Shown piece after piece: positions 10,456 to 24,000 of a DNA stretch of 64,000 nucleotides. How positions within the stretch are numbered: the stretch's first letter is position 1; every line of letters begins with the position of its first letter. The position numbers were made by a program, and so were the translations under genes. Below the pieces are notes generated by a model that worked only from the letters and a program-made list of their open reading frames with translations, was not told the origin of the DNA and searched no databases. This DNA comes from Phallusia mammillata (Eukaryota > Chordata > Ascidiacea > Phlebobranchia > Ascidiidae), in the NCBI GenBank assembly GCA_003260075.1, contig QLIY01000653.1:1-64000 (forward strand), given 5' to 3'.

Positions 10456-13400
10456 TTAGTGAGAATGAGAAGAGGAGTCCTTGGTGGTGACAACCTTCCT
10501 AGAGATTGTGTAAGAATATCCTCCACCACTTCCGCCAGCTCCTCCGCTTGTCTGTAGGCGCCACAGTTAATACGAGTTTAGCATAAAAGATAAAGTAGAA
10601 ACACAACAGAAAGTTTTGAAATTTGGAAAAGGTTTCATACATTTGTTAGTGACATTAAGGACTACGAGGTTATTGCAAATCGTGTATGTAAATCGTAAGC
10701 AAAAAAGACACAGTACTAAATAAGCCATGTATGCTAACTCCCGCAAATTCTGCAATCATTTGAAAGGTTATCTTGTGTTTTAATTGGTAAAGAAGTAACA
10801 ATAACTATGGTATTCTCACCATGTAACGAGACTTTGATCTGACTTTGTTGAGAGCAGATTCGCTGATCTCAGCTCTCTCTTCAGCCTCCTCAAGTTCATG
10901 AGTGGCTTTTCTGTACTTTGTCAAGTTGTTGTTCGCCTGTTCTTCCTGTTAATCACATCGCAATACATTAACCGTTCCTTCACTAAAATTGATCATTGTA
11001 TGTGAGCAAAAGTAATTTATCTGGTATGTTATGGTTTTGGATTATAACGAAAACCTGGATTTAAATTTTTTAAACTGGTTTTCTGCCGCTTATGGCTTAT
11101 TATAGCGGCAATACCGCGTGGTTACGTGTTAGAGAATGCCAAAAGATTAAACTGGAATATATTGCAGAATTACAATCGACAATCGGCTGAAATGTAAACT
11201 GTAACAAGATGGAAACAAAAGAAAACAGCGCTAAGAAGTTTTGTTGTCCTAGAAAACAAACTTACAGCTTCCTCGGCCATCTTCTTGTATTGTTTCAACT
11301 TAAGTTGAAGTTTTTCAACGAGTTCCTGCATTCTTGTTTGATTCTTCTGGTCCTCGTCGGCCTAGACAAAAACAGAGAAGCTAACCATCTAACTATAAAA
11401 CTTAAAGTCTGTGTTTTCTTTTGTTTTTAGCCAGTAGTTCAAATCACGTTTTCACTGATACTTGCGTAGAGAATTTGTTGCCAATTGTTTACCTGGAAGG
11501 TGAGTTCCTTAAGTCTCCTGTCCATCTTGCGATAATTCTTGAGAGTTTCCGCGTGACGGCGCTGTTCAGCAGCCAACTCGTTTTCAAAGTCCTTCAGACG
11601 AGCTTGCATGGTGGCAAGTGCCTTACGTCCACCTTTCAGTGCGTTCGCTTCAGCGTCGTCCAACTTGATCTGTGCGACGCAATATATCAGTAATGTCACG
11701 CAATGACATTCGTAATGTGCTTGTTGTGATATTGATTGTAGAACGCATTTAGGCGTTCGTATCGGCGACTTTATAACGTCGTCGTAGAACGGATCGACTA
11801 ATTGGCTTTGGTGTATTTTGGACATATTTATATGTGTACACCCGAAAAAAATTGACTTTCGGACCTGCTAACATTTTTATCGTTGATAACTTTAAATAAA
11901 AGACACAAAATTTGTCTTCTCTCCAATACGTGTTTTGTAGGATGAACATATATATTAACTAAAATGACTCAAAAACTTGAATTTAATTTTGTACCACAAC
12001 TGAGACCAGTCAATCTTAGTCAAGGCTATCTCCTGTACTGCTATACCACCGCGGGGGGGGGGATAGCTCCTTTTGAATTTAATTTTGTACCACAACTGAA
12101 ACCAGTCAATCTTAGTCAAGGCTATCTCCTGTACTGCTATACCACCGCAGTTTTGACTACAGTAAAATTACCGATATTTCGTGGACTTGGACTTCCAGAG
12201 TCTTCTTAATCCTCTCGAGTGAGATGATTCGTTGTTGTTCCTGGCGGAGTTCCTCAGACATTCTTGCAGCCTAAAATAAGATTTAGATAAGACCAAATCA
12301 ATTTACTGTTGTTGATTTCAAGATTGCTTCTATAGGTTTATGATCATAAATGACCATACCTAAAACTTTTATATTATACGCAAGAAGTTGCATTTTGAAG
12401 CAAAAACAATGCGTTGGTTTTCCAGGGCTCTAACTAATTAAGCAAATTAGTCTCATTTTCCAATGAACCTTTAAACTCAACCGACCCCTCAAATACCTCT
12501 TCGATAACCCGTATCTTATGTACTTACATCACCAGTTGCCTTCTTCGCCCTCTCGTCGGCATTTCTTGCTTCAATCAAAGCTTCTTCCAGTTCGGTGCGA
12601 AGCTGATCGTTGTCAGTTTCCAACTTGCGCCTGGCACTGGACAAAGCAGAGTTTTGGGCGATCAAGACGTTGATACGGTCCGAAATCTCCATAAGCTCCG
12701 ACTCGGCGTGTTTGCCTACAATTTGTAAATGTTTATTAAAGTATGATAACTTGGTGTAGCGGTATTAGAACCCGCAATCTTCGACTGTTTGTGGCTTGTC
12801 CTTACCATGTCTTTAACTTTTGTTGATATCATCTGTATATACTCTGTGTTTAAGATACGAAAGAGCTAACAACGAACACGAATTGCGCTGTGACGTGCTT
12901 GCGTTTAATTCTTTGTTTCCTTGCTTATGGTACTACATGCATTCAGTGTTATCTACGATGATGAAGGCGACCTGTACAGGACGTCGAAACGTCGGTAGAA
13001 AAATACAAATGCCATGAGAGCTCTATAAACTCGATATTGTGTCTGGCAGCATCAGCTCATATAAGCACGAGTTCTAGGCAAATTATTGTCCACTTACGTG
13101 CACGTTCGTTGGATTCGAGTGCCGATCGCGTTTCCTCTAATTCCGACATCATAATGGTCAGCTTTCTCTCCTGGATGCTGTATTGCTCCCTGAGCTCTTC
13201 ATGAATGCGTTGATCCTCATCCATTTGATCTTGAATCTCCTGCAAGTAAAATGTCGATTATAAATGCCAATATTAGAACTTGATGCTACTTTTTCTCGTG
13301 TACGTTGTGTGTCATTTTGCATTTAACCGCATTCTTAAAGTTATAATAATTTTTGGACTTATCGTTACAAAGCTTTTGTGCTGACTTATTCAAAGTCTGC

Positions 13401-16400
13401 AAGTAGAAAACTGTCCAATTTTGAGTTGGTTCAAGAATATCGTTGTTGGGCAACATACAAAAAGAGTATGTTTTATTGATAAAAAGTGAACTATGTTCTT
13501 CAAACCTAAGATACCGAGTCGAGTTGGACTCGTTAGGCAAAATACGTTTTCAACTTTCCTATTTAACATAACTCCGCAAAGAAGCTTTGTCGAACTGTAC
13601 CTTGATGGTAACTTGAAGTTTCCTGACGAGTTTCATCTGCTCCGCCAGATTTCTATTGGCATGATCGAGAGCAAGTTCGGAATCATTGAGAGCAGCTTCA
13701 GCCTTCTTCTTTCCTCGCATAGCGTCATTTCTGCTCTTGATCTCAACTTCGAGACTCGCCTCCATAGATTCGATTGCACGTTGGTGATTCTTCCTGGATT
13801 TTGATGAAGATAAAAGTTGTAACTATTGATTTTCCGGTGGGTTGCGTTTCAATACACAGTCTTAAATAATTTTTCCCATTTTTTGTCTGTGGTTTTAATT
13901 GTTTTCAAGTTTAAATTTAAACAATGGTCCAAATTTACTTTGTTTATTGTTTGTGTGTAGATTATGCTGGTTCTGTTGGAAACGAGGTTTAATATGAAAT
14001 GATGGATCCTAAATGTTTTGGTTTAATTTTACTTGATATGAGTTGTGAAGAACTGTGGCTGAAGTTTAATGGTTGGATATTTTACCTTGTGCTGTCAAAT
14101 TCTTCATCTTTTTCTTGCAATCTACGGTCAATGTCGGCCTTCACTTGCGTCAGCTCAAGTTGGAGACGAAGCACGCGGCTCTATTGTTACAAAACAATCA
14201 GTAATCGCAACGTAACTTGACTTCACAATTTATTGCTACAACCCATACAAAACATTAATTGAATACATTAGTGCTAAGTCTATATTACATTGGGGCTGGT
14301 ATTTGAACTCACAAACTCATGACTGACTACAAACCTCTTCAAGTTCAAGTGCACCTTCAGCTTCTTCAAGTGCCGACCTCAACTCCTCGCATTCAAGTTC
14401 AGCCTTCTTCTTTGCTTTGTCCAGCTCATGGAGAGATTTGCCTCCGGTGGTCAGCTGGTCGGTGAGGTCATTAATCTCCTCTACAAGTGTATGATGTTAT
14501 TAATATAAAAATTGACGTCATAAGACAACAATAGAATGTCAACACAAGAGTTACATTTTCAAAGCACTGTTTTCTATTAAATTTATAGCATTTATTATGC
14601 CACATCATAAAAAAACTGCCGACAATATCACTCACGCACTACTTAGTTTAGCACGCTGAAAACTTTGGCAAAGTTGACATCAATTCTATGTCATAAATTA
14701 ACGTGACCAATTTAACAAACTGAGGTACTATATTTGTCACAAATTGGAGTTACTTACCGCTCAGGTTCTTGTTCTCGCGTTTAATGATCTCAAGATGCTC
14801 GATGCTCTCCTCGTAGGAAGCCTTTAACTTGAGAATCTCGGTGGAATAATTCCTAGCCTCACGCTGTGATGCGTCCAACTCGGCCTGAAGCTCCTCGACT
14901 CTCTGCTGCCAGGTAGCGATCTCTTTGTCGAAGTGACGTTGTTTCTTGTCCAAGGCAGAGATGGTGGCGTTTGCCTGCGATTGTGATACAATTTATGTAA
15001 TAAAGTTTACTTAAAATGTACAAGATGCACATTTAATGAAAGCAAGTCGGCGTTCTACAAAAAAGCCATTTAGTAGGTGGAAAATTTGGATAAAATTCAT
15101 TGTTTTTAAAACTTTCAGTGTAAGGAGGAATGTATTTGCAACATTGAATGTTAAAAGCAAAATGTTTTTGTGTTTGGCTTTTCGCAATGATTTAATGTAA
15201 CAAATCAAACACGCCTACCATGTTTTAGTACAGTTGTTTTATAGTGGGAGGGTAAAATACAAAACAAAGTCATTCTTCGTCCCAAGATAGCATGTTGACG
15301 CTTGGTTAACTTGGGATTCGATATCGTAGCTTTCTTACCCTTTCCAAGTCGATGGTGAGATCCTCAACTTCGTTCTGGAGGCGGATCTTGGTCTTGTCGA
15401 GACTCGCGCATTTTGCAAGAGCGTTTTCAGTCTGCTCTTCTGCCTCCTGAAGACGGATCGCAAGCTTCTTTCTGTAAAGCATAACATGAACATGTTGGAA
15501 ACAAGAGAAAACACTTGCAAACTTTAATTTTTGAAAAAGCCCTTTTTAAGAAACCAAACAGGGGCTAAAAACATACTTAAACATAAATAAAATTGATTCG
15601 ACGAATGGAGGTAAAACAATTTTACTTCTTTTTTTTGAGGACAATAAAAGCACATGTACTATAACTGTAAACGACTGCCTTGATTTGTCCTTTTCATACA
15701 ACCTTTGCTTTCATAACAATTATGTCATAATCCTAGCGGCCGCAAGTAAAATCGTTTGCATTGAAAGCACGTGGTTCAGGACGTCCTTTGTTTTGCACAG
15801 TGCCCATGGTACATTTAGGCTGGATTTGTGCATCAACTTACTTGGCTTCTTCCAATTCCTCCATCCTCTGAATTGCATCCGTCTCATACTTCGTCCTCCA
15901 GTTAGCAATCTCAGTGTTGGCACGTGACAAAGCTCTCTGCAACTCGGACTTTCCTTCTTGTTCCTCTTCCACTTGCTCGCGGAGAAGATCGAGATCGTGA
16001 CGCGCAGCTTGAAGAGCGTGGTTCAACGATTGTTTGCTCTGTGACGTAACAATACACGTCTCAATGATGTTATTCAAAACAAATGCATGCCTTAAATATA
16101 TTATGTATTTGTCTGTTTAGAAAACAAATTCTACGAATATGTTCTGATGTTGCGGTGTTGGTTGAATGACGTCACCTGTGTCGATTATTGCGTCACTCAC
16201 CTTGGTCTCTTCATCCAATTGGCGTTTCAAATCTTCGATTGTTGACGTCATGTTGGACTTCGCACGGGAAAGACCGTTGACCTAAAATATATTAGCCACA
16301 GTAAATGTCATGTAAAAACACAAAATTATCCAGCCTGAACTTCTTGAACCATGGAACAAAATTTAAAAAAAATTCACTTTTCAAAATGGCTGTATTTGTT

Positions 16401-19400
16401 AAAAAGGGAAATAAAATTTGAGCAAAAAAAAAACAGAGCCAAAAAAAACAGAGGCAAAAACAAAGTAATTGTGTATATAACATGACTACGTTTCGACAAG
16501 TTACTATTGTCATCATCAAATAGTCAGAAACAAATTTGTTGAAACATTTCGCACCTTGTTTTCAGCCTCTTCCAGCATATGAGATGTATCGCTGTTTTCG
16601 CTCATCAACTTGCTCTTGAACATGTTCAACTCCGTAATACTGCGGTTGTTCTCTTCCACCCGGATTTTGTAATCGGTCACTTGCTCCTCCATCACCCGTA
16701 CATTGGCCTCCGCACGTGCCTACAAGGAACATATTGTATAGAATAGGGATTTCGGTTGAAATGTGTATCAGTTTATTCGGAAAGATTACGAATAATTTTA
16801 AAGTTTGGAACGTAACATTGATATCGCTATATATTTGTGAGATAACGCAAAAGTCAAAAAAAGAGTTTTTTTAAACACCTCTTTTTCCAAACATTTTGTG
16901 AAGTTACGGTTTGAAACTTTACTTTGCTTGCATAAAAATTAACGTTTTATTTTTATTTTACCTAGAACTGACAGGTTTGATTTACCAATGAGTTGTAACG
17001 TTTATTGGTTTTACATACTAATAATGATTTTTCTAATCCATTACAAAAGTTGTCGTCAGTTTAAAGAGAGTTTGAAACTAAAAAAAAGTCAAGCTATAGC
17101 AAGGTGACCATGCAGTTACCTTCATCTTGCTGATTTCCTCAAGTTGAGAGCTGACGTCGTCGAGTTCCATCTGAAGCTGTGTTCGATCTTTCTCAACCTT
17201 GTTCTTCACACGGACGAGATTTTCCACTTGCTCCACGAGCTCGGTGACGGTGTCCTGATGCTTCTTTTTCATCTGGCTGATTGTTGCGTCACTTTGCATC
17301 ACCGATTCTTCGTAGTCGCGACGAAGTTTGATGTAATCCGCCTCGCGACGTTTGATCAGCTCAATCTGAAAACGAGAGAGTTTTATAGCTGGTGTGTTTG
17401 TTGCGTAAAAATGCAGTCTTAATTTTTAGATTTGACGATGTAGAAAAATATAAATTAGATACAATAACATTAAATGAACTAAAGTACCTCTTTGTACGAG
17501 CAAAGTAATTATGTGACTTAAAATTAGTTGCACGCAGTGTCGTAGACAGGGAGGGGCCAAAGGGGCCATGGCCCCTCCCCAATTTTCAAAGTTGTACATT
17601 GATAAACTTTAATTTAGTATAGTTTTTTCCCTCATCATTGTGGTTTCGTCTCTCAACTATCAAAGGCATATATTTATTACCAAAATGACTTTTGTCACCA
17701 AGTTGTAAGGCGACATTCATGCTTTTTTTTATTTATGCAGACATGCAATAAATCAATACAGCGTTTGGCTGTCAAGTCGAACCACAGTTTGGCAAGTCAC
17801 GTGTTTGGTAAAAGCACGCCGAGCGTTAGCAAAAAGTTGTATTAGACAACAAATCATTTGGCCCCTCCCAAAATTTTTGGCTGCCTACGCCACTGGTTGC
17901 ACGTGGGAGAAAATATTTTTGAAGGGAAATTGACATAATTCTAATCCCATCGGTTTAGCATTGGCATTGTTTTACATAAGCAAAGGTTGTTATCTGCATT
18001 AAAGTTCAATTGCTTCTTGTTAACTTTTTAATGTCATTCTATTGAGTTTTTCTACCAGGCCTCTATTAAGCTCGAAAGTTGGTGAAATTGCGGCACAATT
18101 GATGCCGGTTGAGAGGTCAAGCTCAAATCAAGCCCGTTTAGGCCCCAACTTGCTTGGACTTACAACACTGACCTCGAATAACTCACCCTTGACATGCAAG
18201 TTATTCACGTCGTAAAGTTTGCGGGTGGAAAGTGAAACAATTGCGGACTTAATTGCTTACAAACGTGGACACTTTTGATTGACAGCAAGCATAAAATACT
18301 ATTTCCTATATCGTCGTGAAAATGTGGCTACCTGTGCAACAGTTGCACCACCAGCCTCTTCAAGTTGCTCGCCAAGGTGATCAAGTTCACGGACAAGTTC
18401 GTTCCTGTTCTTTTCGACCTTGCTTCTTGCCATTCTCTCCATCTCCAGCTCGTTCTCGGAATCCTCGATGCGAGCCTATGCAAAAAGTTAAGATTTAGAT
18501 AGGTCTAAAAAGTAACACTTGGCCGGGAAGACAGGTATAGAGGCAATACCACTTTATCTCCTCCAAAAAACAGACAATTTGTCTGTAAAAAATATCTACT
18601 TTGTTTGGGGTAAAACAATAATCCGGTCCAATTCGGTTTAAGCAAATTTAAGGGTTGTTGAAAAAAAAGTTGACCTAACTTCAAACAACGGTCAACTTAA
18701 AATGATATTTTTATGCTTGAACTATTGCAAAGCAAGAAATTGACTCAGGGGCAATGCATGAGTTTAATCGAGTTTGTTCCTCACAAGTGTACCTGGAGTT
18801 CTTTAAGTTTTCTGGTGAGTTGAACACATTGGGTTTGTTCATCTTCAACGCGTCCATTCAACTGGTTGATCTCGAAGTCCTTCCTGTAGTCACAAAATTT
18901 GAATTAATTAAAAAAAACATAGCATTTCGAAATAATTGGGCCATAACCCAAATACGTTTTTATGCTTAAAGGTTGACCCAAATGAGCAAATGAGTAAATA
19001 ATTGTCAAGAAGGGAAAATCAATGAACGTACTTGCGAAGAGCGTCCTCCAGTGACGATTTGTCCTTCTCAAGATCGGTGATGGTATCGTTGGCGTTGCGC
19101 AGATCGGCCTCCAACTTCCTCTTGGACTTCTCCAGGTCGTTCTTGTGTTTGCGTTCCTGTTCCAAGCTATCCTCGACCTAAGTGAATGGGTTGGGCCATA
19201 AAATATAGGTTTACTTGAGCGAAAAGGATTGTCGAAGTAAAGGCCAAATTAAACACAAAAAACTAACATTTTCTGAATCTCACAAAAGTGCATTGTTCTG
19301 AACTAGAGGATCTCAACCTTTTTTCTAGTTTACCCCCTGACAAGTTTTAAAAATGTTATCAAATTGACGCCAATTTTTTTAACACATTTAATCCTACATT

Positions 19401-21040
19401 GACATTTTTGCTTTTATATCAATACACCTAAAATTACTTAAACATTGGTTCTAAACATCATTTACTGTGATTGTGATTAAATTACTATCAAACACACAGT
19501 CTAGAGCACCCCTGTGTAGTCTTTAAGGCAACAAAATGGATAAATTTGCAGAGAGTTTTTCTCTCACTTACATCTTCGACTTGTTGTTCCAACTTGGTCT
19601 TCAGCTTGCTCAGGTGGTTCGCCTTGTCCTCCATGGCCTGCAGATCCTCCAAGGTTTGCTGGTTGACTTGATCCAGCTGTTTCTTCTCCTTGTTCAATCT
19701 GCTAATACTTTCCTCGCGCTGCTCCAGGTCAACTGAGAGACCACGAAGTTTCAGTTCAAGATTCTAAAAAACAAATGTTTAAAGTGGAATTGTGGATGTA
19801 TTTTCGATGGATAAAGTGGAAACCAATGTCTGGTGAATGAAAAACGGCCAATCTCTTGCGTAGTTGGTGTTTAATAAGAGATACAATACAAAATAATCTA
19901 GATAATTGCATCAGCAATTTGACAAGCTTTTTTCCAATTTATCGGATTGGACCAATGATACATTTTCAGTGAGAAGCTACGGTTTCAATATATGCGCTTA
20001 ACCGGTATGAAACTAACCGGATTGAAATGTAATACTCAACTATCAGATGTGTAAATACTTCTTGTTTTAGATTAGGGACATTAATTTAAAAATAAATGTC
20101 AATAAGTTATGATTTTACTTATAAATCCATAACATACAAAAAGCGCATTGTTTGATTGTAAAGCATTTAAGATGTTGTTAAAATTTGTCGTAATTGTCGC
20201 TAACTTATTCTAAATTATTTTACCCAACTTTTCAAACAAACGCGCGTGGCGAAATTTTCATTTTTCCACAAATCCTAAGTAAGTAATACATTAAAAAAAC
20301 TAGCCCGGTTTTCAAAACAATCTCGCTGGTCACAAACCTGCTTGTCTTTGTCGAGCCTGTTGATGTTGCTCTCTGCTTCCTCAATATCATGAGTGAGATC
20401 TTCAACCTGGCGATCCAACTTCTTCTTGGCTGCTGACAGCTGTTCGTTGTTTGCCTCCTCTTCCTCCAAGCGCTCCGAGAGATCAGCCACCTGTTACGTC
20501 ACAGTAAACGTTAGTGACGTCATCAAATTTCCTGCTATCAAGCATAACTGTATTAAATGATGTAAGTTTTAGATATTTTTACAGCCAGATTAAAGAAGCA
20601 TTAAACTTTGCTTGCATGTTACGTCAGTTAGAGTTGTAAGCGGGCCCGAAATTGAGACCTAAACCCGAAAGAACTAGCCGAAAACCCGACCCAAACCCGA
20701 TTTAATGTCAAAATGAATCCTGAATTAGGCCCGAAAGATGATACAATTGAAGCACAAATGATGCCCAGTGTAAAGTCAGGCGCTAATCAAACCAATTTCA
20801 AAGTCAAACTCAAACCCGAGCCATAGTATCCGGCCCAAATTACAAACTCCGACGTAAGAATCACGTAACCAATACGTCATCGAAAACATTAGGTCTGATT
20901 TTGTTGTTAACAATTTGTTAGATGCAAGCCCGTCTAGTGAACATTCTAAATGTATTAGGTTGTACCTGGTTCTCAAGATCTTGCTTGTTCTTAACCAGTT
21001 GCTCGTTTCTCTCTTCAGCATCGGCCAAGTTGTCTTGCTC
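10456..21040 (-). CDS. Myosin heavy chain, rod and tailpiece exons
   Basis: Coding exons, 5' to 3' on the minus strand: 21040-20966, 20490-20338, 19763-19572, 19177-19032, 18883-18793, 18475-18332, 17365-17120, 16719-16555, 16281-16201, 16038-15842, 15471-15339, 14974-14758, 14480-14335, 14180-14086, 13793-13601, 13239-13098, 12715-12528, 12270-12172, 11669-11493, 11361-11266, 10945-10820 and the terminal 10551-10456. They encode residues 895-1959, an unbroken heptad rod that assembles thick filaments, then a 31-residue tail starting [15 protein letters not shown]. No frameshift or stop is present. This half would also form the body of the proposed headless isoform. Confidence 0.9.
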
Positions 21041-24000
21041 CTGTAAATAATATTACATAATTACTACATGTGTTTCATTTTCCCCTGGACAATAAAACTT
21101 TCTGTTGAACAGAAATGCTGGTAATAGTTACTCGCACCAATTCATGATCTTGCGTGGTGCTTTCCAAACAAAGAGATTTTGTTTAAAACCATTACGAAAT
21201 AGTTCCTATCCGTCCCGTTTACAACGTAAAATTATTGATAATGTTTACACACGTACATAGGCTAAAATGCCCTTCTGATATTGTGTACATACAACTACGG
21301 CATACCAACAGAAGATCAACTTCACAGCCACACAACTGACCCCTTTAAAATACACATCACAAAAAGGTGTTTTCAAAATGCCCAATTCCCTGCTTCATCA
21401 GACCAAAATGTGAAGTAGATATTTGTTCGCATTTTTATTGTGCGTTGTACATCACGTGTGCTTGTGTAACTATGTGTGTTTGGTTACATTTATTGCCCAG
21501 ACGAACCTCAAAACACAATCGGTATTGTTCCATCGGTGGCAATCTGGAATTGATTGATTCATTTACATGTTCTTGTTCTACCAACGGTTCATTCACTTCT
21601 TCAGCACTTAGTTCGCATCCATTAACTAACTCATTGAGATTTTCAGCTGAAATCTGCCGACTTGGCGCTTTCGTTTCCCCGCGGCCGCTTTCCGAATCAC
21701 TTGAACTATCGCTATCCTCGCTAGCAGATGAACTACAGTCGTTCATAAGCCATGACGTCACACTCTCGTGCGCACCGTTCGTTGTGACGTCATACTGCTC
21801 ATCAGTGGCATCACTCTGTTGGGATCGCTCGCTTTTTAATTCAACCTCCTCGTCTTCAAACGTCATACTGTCTACCTCATCGCTTGTGTAACGATTACGT
21901 AACTCCATTAACTTTCCGCTTCGCTGACTATTCATCAACGAGCAACGCCGCGTCACGCCTACGTCATCATTTGCTTCGTGAGAACGCGGACTGTCCAAGT
22001 GTTGTTCCATATTTTCGGAATGCCTGGGAGAGTAACTGGAATCGACGTCATTGCTGTGACGTGTACTGTTTGCTGGAGATGACGTACTTCCGGTGTTTAC
22101 AGACAATCTCTTTAGGTCACGTGACGCTCGACTTCTCCGTACAGTTGTTACTTCAACTTCGCTTGACTGCGTCACTGTAATGACGTCATGAACACTTCTT
22201 GTGACCTCTTGTAAAGAATTTGTGACTTCATACGATTTGCTTTCTTCAACGTCTTTGGGATTTATAATACTTCGATTCCTTGTGCGACGCCGAACTGATA
22301 GTCTGTGAGCGTCATCAGACATTGCGACGGCACAAAATCTTTAACAGCAAAATGTTTCTCCTTCAACAGTTACGCTGTTAGAATATTTAAAGCTTGAAAG
22401 GGTGGAAGCAGACAAAAATTGGCTTTAGGACACTAAACTTTAAAGGTAACCGACTAGTAAAGATTGTTAAACTAATAAGCATTAAATGACTAACTCATAC
22501 TCTCCTGCTATACCACATACATTGACAGGTGTGATGTTAATAAAGCTTCCGCTAAGCACTGCCTTATTACAAACGAGTATTTGAAACCGGAAAAGTAATA
22601 CTGTGAAGACAAATAACACTAAAACTACAAAAGCCCATCCCTATGAATGAGTGCCTTTCTGTGTGTGAGAGCTGCACCGAGCTTTCGAACACTCAAACAA
22701 TTATTGAACTTCTTAAATATTAGCTCAACTATGTTGAACACACACAGTCACAAAGGCCCCTCGAGCGGAAAAGACAAACAGTGTAAGGTTTACGAGTTTG
22801 ACAGGTGAAAATATTGTCGCGTTTACATCGGGATAAATCCTTTTATCTGGTGGCTTCGGAGTTTGCGTTGTTCAGCATCTTAACGTTGTGTAGGGATGTT
22901 TAAGTACGAAATGTTTTCTTTGTTTGATTTGGCTTTGCGACTAAATGTTAATATTTGAACTCTGTTTTTTGTTATTTGTTCTTGTTTGTACGTTGTTGTA
23001 GATCAAATGGGACGTTGTTAAGATGTCTTAGAGTCGTAGTTCTCCACAGCTTTGTTAACTACGTTCCAAAAACTCGAAATTGCCACTAAAAAGGTTAACT
23101 TTTCTCCCATTTAGTACAACACACGATAGGCAAAAGCTAGATAGCTTATCGGTGAATTAAAACAAAAGGCGAATTGTTTGAAGAAGTAACTCAAACTATC
23201 TCTACCTTCCGAAAGCTAACAATCATCGTTTAAAGGACACGAAAACGAAAAGGGTTGAATCGTTCTCTCCTGACAATGAGTAGTATTGGTTGTTTGTTAC
23301 ATGTGAAAAAGATAACTGTCATATTACCGATGCTAGACACGCTAAAGGAATCGCCTTTAAATCAAGCACGAAAGGCCCCATAGCATTTTAATCAATCCAT
23401 TACCAAACTACCTCCATAGAACCCTTTTTCGTTTTAAACTAGACCGGCCCTGGAGATGTAACTTGGATTTAACGTTGGACTCATGTCATACGTCGATCGT
23501 TGACATATTTACACTCTTATGTACGGGCTTTGGTCGAGGTCTGGTGTGGATTTACATAGCACTATTTTGTTGTCGCTTGACATGTTTTATTGGAAGTGTG
23601 GCAGTTGTGTGAAACGGAGGGAGCGGCCGAAAATTGAAGTTGTAAACTCAAAATAGCGAAATTTTATAGCTGGGTTAAATAAATACTCGAGTGCGAGAAA
23701 CAACTCTTGCGTAAAAATGCCTAACCCGCGTTACACATCACAAGTGAAATTTACCTTAAATTTGAACGTATTATTTTAATTTTTTGCAATCTTAAACAAA
23801 TCGACGTCGAAACCCCATATGACGTTAATAAGTAGGTATTGTGTCAGACGCGACGTGTCAATCAAGTTCTAGGAAAGGAGACAAAGGTTATCAAAGTTTA
23901 AACAAACTTTCCCGAGTTCTGATAATTAATCACAATTGGGTATGATATGGCTTATTGTGATGAAGTTTTTCACCTTGAACTGGTTTTACTGTATGTGTTC

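Noticed and set aside
21367-21891. 174-codon plus-strand frame opposite the intronic exon
   Set aside because: Shadow of the minus-strand frame, which has a TATA-like box, matching phase and the orientation of the host gene.
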